Assembly (NCBI GenBank): GCA_024234505.1
Contig: JACKOD010000002.1
Span: 62,001-126,000 of the forward strand
Direction: 5' to 3'
DNA from: Hahellaceae bacterium
GTDB taxonomy: Bacteria > Pseudomonadota > Gammaproteobacteria > Pseudomonadales > Oleiphilaceae
Length of the DNA: 64,000 nt
Shown here in pieces: positions 59,338-64,000 of the stretch. The translations under genes and the position numbers were made by a program. Position 1 is the stretch's first letter. Every line of letters begins with the position of its first letter. The notes under the pieces are model-generated. The model had not been told where the DNA came from. It was given only the letters and a program-made list of their open reading frames with translations, and made no database searches.

Positions 59338-60753
59338 ATGTTTAAGAAAGTACTCATTGCCAATCGTGGCGAAATTGCCGTTCGCATTGTGCGCGCATGT
59401 GCGGAAATGGGCATTCGTTCAGCAGCTATTTATACCGAACCCGATCGTTATGCATTGCATGTCAAACGTGCTGATGAGGCCTACTTTATTGGCGATGAAC
59501 CACTGAGCGGCTATCTGGATGCGCGTCGAATTGTAAATATCGCGGTCGAAACCGGCTGTGATGCCATTCATCCCGGCTATGGCTTTTTGTCTGAAAATGC
59601 TGAATTTTCAAGAATTTGTAGTGAGCGTGGCGTGGCATTTATTGGCCCGTCGGGGGACGTTATTTCCCGTATGGGTGATAAAACAGCAGCCCGGGCCAGT
59701 ATGATCGCGGCCGGGGTGCCTGTGACCCCCGGCACCGAAGGGAATCTGAGTGGTCTGGACGAGGCCCTGACAGTTGCCGATGAGATTGGTTATCCGGTCA
59801 TGCTCAAGGCGACTTCCGGCGGTGGGGGACGCGGTATTCGGCGTTGTGACAGCGCCGAGGAGTTACGTCAGCAGTATCCGCGTGTGATTTCGGAGGCCAC
59901 CAAAGCCTTTGGTTCTGCCGAAGTTTTTATGGAAAAGTGCATTGTGGATCCGCGCCATATCGAGGTTCAGATTCTCGCTGACAAACAGGGTAACGCGATT
60001 CACCTCTATGAGCGGGATTGCTCGATTCAACGCCGCAATCAGAAGCTTATCGAAATTGCGCCCAGCCCACAGCTCACGCCGGAATTACGTGCATATGTAG
60101 GCGATCTTGCGGTTCGGGCGGCCAAGGCTGTGGGTTATGAAAATGCCGGCACAGTAGAATTTTTGCTCTCAGGCAATGAAGTCTATTTCATGGAAATGAA
60201 TACCCGGGTGCAGGTGGAGCATACCATCACTGAACAAATTACCGGGGTTGATATTGTCCGGGAGCAGATCCGCATCGCTTCCGGATTGCCCCTGAGTTAC
60301 CGTCAGCAAGATATACAGTTCCGAGGGTATGCGTTGCAGTTTCGTATCAATGCGGAAGACCCTAAAAATAATTTTATGCCCAGTTTTGGCAAAATTACAC
60401 GCTACTACGCACCGGGCGGACCGGGTGTTCGTACCGATACAGCGATTTATACCGGTTACACTATTCCGCCCTATTTTGATTCGATGTGCCTCAAACTCAT
60501 CGTTTGGGCATTGAACTGGGAAGACGTACTCGATCGGGGCGCCCGTGCGCTGGAAGATATGAAGCTGCAAGGGGTAAAAACAACCGCGAGTTACTACGAG
60601 GAAATTCTCAAGCATCCGGAATTCAGGGCGGGCTCGTTTACCACCAGTTTTGTGCCCAATCATCCGGAGTTATTAAATTATTCCGAGAAGCGTCACCCCA
60701 GCGAAATCGCCTTGGCGATTGCTACGGCGCTAGCCGCGCATGCGGGTCTGTAA
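59338..60753 (+). CDS. pycA: Pyruvate carboxylase subunit A (biotin carboxylase)
   Basis: A 471-residue ATP-grasp biotin carboxylase. L-I-A-N-R-G-E-I-A-V-R opens the N-domain. G-G-G-G-R-G-I-R is the ATP-binding glycine loop (one residue away from the usual M/I-R-x), M-E-K and E-M-N-T-R-V-Q-V-E-H the active site, with R-I-N-A-E-D-P near the end. It carboxylates the biotin of the subunit encoded 21 bp downstream. AccC is nearly the same in sequence, but the linked partner identifies the two-subunit pyruvate carboxylase. Confidence 0.92.
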   Translation: MFKKVLIANRGEIAVRIVRACAEMGIRSAAIYTEPDRYALHVKRADEAYFIGDEPLSGYLDARRIVNIAVETGCDAIHPGYGFLSENAEFSRICSERGVAFIGPSGDVISRMGDKTAARASMIAAGVPVTPGTEGNLSGLDEALTVADEIGYPVMLKATSGGGGRGIRRCDSAEELRQQYPRVISEATKAFGSAEVFMEKCIVDPRHIEVQILADKQGNAIHLYERDCSIQRRNQKLIEIAPSPQLTPELRAYVGDLAVRAAKAVGYENAGTVEFLLSGNEVYFMEMNTRVQVEHTITEQITGVDIVREQIRIASGLPLSYRQQDIQFRGYALQFRINAEDPKNNFMPSFGKITRYYAPGGPGVRTDTAIYTGYTIPPYFDSMCLKLIVWALNWEDVLDRGARALEDMKLQGVKTTASYYEEILKHPEFRAGSFTTSFVPNHPELLNYSEKRHPSEIALAIATALAAHAGL

Positions 60754-60774
60754 ACGCATTCCCTGTAAAAGTAT

Positions 60775-62583
60775 TTGAAGGAGCTGATTATGAGTAAAGT
60801 TAAGGTTACCGATGTTATTTTGCGGGATGCGCACCAGTCATTGATTGCGACACGTATGCGTACCGAAGATATGCTGCCTATCTGTGAAAAACTGGATCGG
60901 GTGGGTTTTTGGTCGCTCGAAGTATGGGGTGGGGCAACCTTTGATGCTTGCGTGCGGTTTTTAAAGGAAGATCCATGGGCCAGATTGAGGCAGCTCAAAG
61001 CCGCATTGCCGAACACTCGCTTGCAAATGCTGTTGAGAGGTCAGAATTTGCTGGGCTATCGCCACTATGCTGATGATGTGGTCAGTGCGTTTGTACAAAA
61101 AGCGGCAGATAATGGAATTGATGTCTTCCGGGTATTTGATGCCCTGAATGATCTGCGAAATCTGGAAACCGCCATGAAAGCGGTTAAAAAGGCAGGTAAA
61201 CATGCACAGGGATGTATTTGTTACACCACCAGCCCGGTGCATACGCTCGAGCTCTATGTAAAGCAGGCTAAAGCACTGAAGGACATGGGAGCGGATTCAA
61301 TCGCCATTAAGGATATGGCGGGTTTGCTTACGCCTTATGTGACTTATGATCTGGTGAAAGCCATCAAAGCCGCCGTTGACCTGCCGCTCTTTATTCACAG
61401 TCACGCCACGGCCGGATTGGCGGCCCAGTGCCAGCTCAAGGCAATTGAAGCGGGTGCAGAGCATATCGATACCGCGATCTCTGCCTTTGCCTGGGGAACC
61501 AGTCATCCGGCAACCGAATCTCAAGTCGCTGCTCTGAAAGGTACGGAATGGGATACCGGTTTGGACTTGGAGTTGCTGTCAGAAATCGCCGCCTATTTTC
61601 GTGAAGTGCGCAAAAAATACCATCAGTTTGAAAGTGAATTTACGAAAGAGGATGTTTCTGTTCAGATCAATCAGGTACCCGGCGGTATGATGTCTAATCT
61701 CGCCAATCAGCTGAAAGAGCAGAATGCACTTGATCGTATGCGTGAAGTCTTTGCCGAGATACCTCGTGTTCGTGAAGATTTGGGCTTTCCGCCGCTGGTA
61801 ACGCCTTCGTCCCAGATTGTGGGCACACAGGCCGTATTGAACGTGCTGACGGGGGAGAGGTACAAGACCATTACCAACGAAGTACGCCGCTATTTGCAAG
61901 GCGCTTACGGACTACCACCGGCGGATGTGAATGCTTCGCTTCGCAAGCAAGCAGTAGGGGACTTGCCGCTCATCGAAGGGCGTCCCGCTGATTTGCTGAC
62001 ACCGGAAATGGATCAATTGCGAGAAGCCATCGGTTCGTTGGCAACCTCGGATGAAGACGTATTGACCTATGCTATGTTCCAGGATATCGGCAAGCAGTTT
62101 CTGGAAGAGCGCGCGGCAGGGACGTTGGTGCCGGAAAAACTGTTGCCGGAAGCCAAAGCCGGACGCCCGGTAGATGAAGGGGTCGCGACTGAGTTCTTGA
62201 TTGATGTTCATGGTGAAACTTACGAAGTTGCCATTACCGGTGTGGGCGGAAAGGAAAGTGGCAAACGACGCTTCTATCTGACACTGGACGGTGTACCCGA
62301 GGAAGTGGTGTTTGAGCCTCGTAACCTATACAAGTCGGAAGGCTCGAAAGGACGCGGACATGTCAGCGCACCGGGCCATGTAACTACGACCATGCCTGGT
62401 AATATCGTGGATGTGCTGGTGAAGGTTGGCGACAAGGTGAACGCCGGTCAGGCGGTACTGATCACCGAAGCGATGAAGATGGAAACCGAAATTCAGGCTA
62501 CCATTGCTGGCGAGGTGAAGAGCGTCTATGTGACCAAGGGCGATCGTGTCACCCCGGGCGAAGTACTGATCGAAATTGAATAA
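60775..62583 (+). CDS. pycB: Pyruvate carboxylase subunit B (carboxyltransferase + biotinyl domain)
   Basis: A 602-residue protein. The carboxyltransferase barrel begins V-I-L-R-D-A-H-Q-S-L-I-A-T-R-M-R-T and has S-I-A-I-K-D-M-A-G and H-S-H-A-T-A-G metal ligands. The last 80 residues form the biotinyl domain with the acceptor lysine in E-A-M-K-M-E-T. It transfers carbon dioxide to pyruvate, giving oxaloacetate for the TCA cycle. It also resembles the alpha subunit of Na-pumping oxaloacetate decarboxylase, but no beta or gamma subunit is nearby and pycA is adjacent. Confidence 0.92.
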   Translation: MKELIMSKVKVTDVILRDAHQSLIATRMRTEDMLPICEKLDRVGFWSLEVWGGATFDACVRFLKEDPWARLRQLKAALPNTRLQMLLRGQNLLGYRHYADDVVSAFVQKAADNGIDVFRVFDALNDLRNLETAMKAVKKAGKHAQGCICYTTSPVHTLELYVKQAKALKDMGADSIAIKDMAGLLTPYVTYDLVKAIKAAVDLPLFIHSHATAGLAAQCQLKAIEAGAEHIDTAISAFAWGTSHPATESQVAALKGTEWDTGLDLELLSEIAAYFREVRKKYHQFESEFTKEDVSVQINQVPGGMMSNLANQLKEQNALDRMREVFAEIPRVREDLGFPPLVTPSSQIVGTQAVLNVLTGERYKTITNEVRRYLQGAYGLPPADVNASLRKQAVGDLPLIEGRPADLLTPEMDQLREAIGSLATSDEDVLTYAMFQDIGKQFLEERAAGTLVPEKLLPEAKAGRPVDEGVATEFLIDVHGETYEVAITGVGGKESGKRRFYLTLDGVPEEVVFEPRNLYKSEGSKGRGHVSAPGHVTTTMPGNIVDVLVKVGDKVNAGQAVLITEAMKMETEIQATIAGEVKSVYVTKGDRVTPGEVLIEIE

Positions 62584-62592
62584 GTACAACAC

Positions 62593-62628
62593 GCCCTCTC
62601 CCTTCCGAGGGAGAGGGCATTATTTCCT
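62593..62628 (+). terminator. Terminator of pycA-pycB
   Basis: Ten-base arms GCCCTCTCCC/GGGAGAGGGC with a six-base loop, ten bases after the stop, then ATTATTTCCTC. The T tract is interrupted but the stem is strong. Confidence 0.65.
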
Positions 62629-62670
62629 CAAATTCCCGTTTGCCGGTATGTTTATACAAGGGGGGGCTGG

Positions 62671-63630
62671 TTACCAAAATCGCAGCCGGCGCAAAATCAG
62701 AAATTCGACCGCGCTGAGGCCGATCAGCCCATAACAAAACCAGATAAACGCTTCAGGATTCTCCGTGCCGGGCATCCCGCCAATATTGACCCCCAGCAGT
62801 CCCGTGAGAAATCCTAGTGGCAGAAATATTCCGGCAATCACCGACAGCCAATAGGTGTTGCGATTCATTTTTTCACCCAAGGTTTGTTGCGAGTGCTCTC
62901 TTAGCATCCATATCTGTTCAAGATAGGCTTCAATGGTTTCGGTGATACGTTGGGCAGTATCTTTTTGGTTGTGTAACCTTTGTGACACGGGGGCAAAGGA
63001 CTCCAGGTGGGCTTGGGCAAAGGCATCCAGTGCGGCGGTCTGTGGACGTAAATAGCGATTAAGCTTGAGCAGGTGGCGATGTTTCAGCATCATCCCGGCC
63101 TGATCCTGCTTGCTCATGCTGTCGGCTTTGCTCTCTATATCATCGACAAAGGCTTCGATGCCGTCGAGCACGTCTTCGACCCGCACATGCATTTCTTCAA
63201 TAATGGTGGCGACAACATCCGGTATATCCAGTGGCCCTTCGCCTCGGGTGAGGGCTTCGCGGAGCAAGGAGACTCCCGCAAAAGAGTGTCGACGCATGCT
63301 AATCAGACTGCCATTGTGATAAAGCATCCGTAAACTGAGCATGTCATCGGGTTCGGCGCCATGGTTTTTATTGACGCCTCGCAAAATCAGCAAAAAGCTT
63401 TCCTTACCCAACTTTTGAAATCGGCAGCGCGTATCCTCTGTAAGCAGGGCATCAATAATATCGGTTTGAATTCCTGACGTCTGGAGCCACTCATATAATC
63501 CGGCCTGATCTCGTTGGCAGTGATACCAGGTGCCTGGTAGCAGCCGGGAGTAATCTTGCTGCGGCCTGGGTGGTTCCTCCGTAAAAGACCAGGCATCTAT
63601 CACAAACAGTGGTCGAGATGAATCTGACAT
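62671..63630 (-). CDS. zntB: CorA/ZntB-family metal transporter
   Basis: A 319-residue protein with a large cytoplasmic alpha/beta N-terminal domain, a long helix and two C-terminal membrane helices. The loop between the helices is G-V-N-I-G-G-M-P-G, the G-x-N selectivity motif in the form typical of ZntB rather than G-M-N of CorA. ZntB moves zinc; cation and direction differ between reports. Y-W-L-S-V-I-A-G-I-F-L-P-L-G-F-L-T-G-L is the first helix. AAGGAA precedes the ATG. Confidence 0.85.
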   Translation of the reverse strand: MSDSSRPLFVIDAWSFTEEPPRPQQDYSRLLPGTWYHCQRDQAGLYEWLQTSGIQTDIIDALLTEDTRCRFQKLGKESFLLILRGVNKNHGAEPDDMLSLRMLYHNGSLISMRRHSFAGVSLLREALTRGEGPLDIPDVVATIIEEMHVRVEDVLDGIEAFVDDIESKADSMSKQDQAGMMLKHRHLLKLNRYLRPQTAALDAFAQAHLESFAPVSQRLHNQKDTAQRITETIEAYLEQIWMLREHSQQTLGEKMNRNTYWLSVIAGIFLPLGFLTGLLGVNIGGMPGTENPEAFIWFCYGLIGLSAVEFLILRRLRFW

Positions 63631-64000
63631 GGAGGCATTTCCTTCAGGTGATTTTATGACGTCGAGGTATAAGCAAGTTAACGTAAAACGGTGAGTTTAA
63701 TCGTTAAATCGCATAATGCCATAAAATACGAAATCCTTAATAAATAATAAGTTATAACCTGCTGAATACTCAGGTGAAAAAAAAGTTTCTGTTTAAAAAA
63801 TAATCTCATTGCGAACTTGCCATTTACGGTATATAAATCACTTGTTGGTGCCGCCAATGTTGATCTGCAGCATTGCCTCCATAAATCCCTTTTTTCCTCT
63901 CTGTGTAGTGGAGTATATCTGAATGCTTTACCCACGCGAATTTGGGAACGATGCCTTGTTCCCGAAATCAACTGACTTTGCTGTTGTTTATAAAGATGAA
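63631..64000. other. Terminal intergenic region
   Basis: About 370 A+T-rich bases with no gene I can support. A 97-codon minus-strand frame through most of it has unnatural composition. TTAACG and CGTTAA half-sites near 63678-63707 form a weak inverted repeat that could belong to the zntB promoter. Confidence 0.35.

Noticed and set aside
63678..63971. A 97-codon minus-strand frame at the window end
   Set aside because: No similarity to any family I know, no ribosome site and erratic composition.
1..64000. tRNA, rRNA, CRISPR, integrase or phage genes
   Set aside because: I looked for T-loop GGTTCGA motifs, regular spacer-repeat arrays and recombinase or capsid-type proteins and found none.

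Overview
This window is a chromosomal segment of a Gram-negative bacterium, most likely a free-living gammaproteobacterium near the Pseudomonadales and marine Oceanospirillales. That placement is inference. It rests on the YdbH-YnbE-YdbL set, SrkA, TrhO, YbjN and MnmH homologues, and on a two-subunit pyruvate carboxylase divergent from a LysR regulator, as in Pseudomonas. Base composition looks close to 50% GC. I see no rRNA or tRNA gene, CRISPR array, prophage or intact insertion sequence. Most genes are single or in short operons.

Region 1 (1-10.6 kb): a cytochrome oxidase subunit IV-like fragment, a SPOR-domain coiled-coil protein, YbjN, a periplasmic binding protein, a patatin, a MESH1-type (p)ppGpp hydrolase, a WYL regulator, the DNA glycosylase Tag, a cyclic-nucleotide-binding/rhodanese protein, a YceK-like lipoprotein and an EamA transporter. 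Two related intergenic elements with 12-bp inverted ends (4027-4175 and 7309-7527) look like MITEs. Region 2 (10.7-20.2 kb): a DUF1266-TPR operon, SrkA, a very large divergent class A penicillin-binding protein, a tandem pair of small-RNA-like loci (17862-18364) with their own terminators, a DUF2167 protein and a zinc metallopeptidase. Region 3 (20.3-34.5 kb): the ydbH-ynbE-ydbL envelope lipid-transport operon, trhO, an HDOD protein, a dienelactone hydrolase, AraC and GlxA regulators, DJ-1, Mpo1-like and old yellow enzyme genes, a YheT hydrolase and a soluble zinc-binding chemoreceptor.

Region 4 (34.5-48.4 kb): solute-binding proteins, an orphan arsenate reductase, a second Tag-like protein, a metallopeptidase, VanZ and metallo-beta-lactamase-fold proteins. 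It ends in a selenium island: MnmH (tRNA 2-selenouridine synthase), a PhnD/PhnC/PhnE-like ABC importer probably for a selenium oxyanion, and a flavoprotein-SelD fusion that makes selenophosphate, the donor MnmH uses. A five-copy 18-bp repeat lies between selD and its terminator. Region 5 (48.3-56 kb): a signalling cluster with a CHASE-PAS histidine kinase, a REC-GGDEF cyclase and a lone receiver in one overlapping operon, next to an HPt-HD-GYP protein and an OmpA-family lipoprotein. It could make and break cyclic di-GMP under one sensor.

Region 6 (56-64 kb): an arsR-arsC-acr3 resistance operon, then pycR divergent from pycA-pycB with a perfect 10-8-10 palindrome at the regulator's start, and a ZntB/CorA transporter. 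The best candidates for undescribed biology are the twin small-RNA-like loci, where one terminator stem shows a compensatory base-pair change, the MITE-like pair, and the 18-bp repeat in the selenium operon's 3' region.
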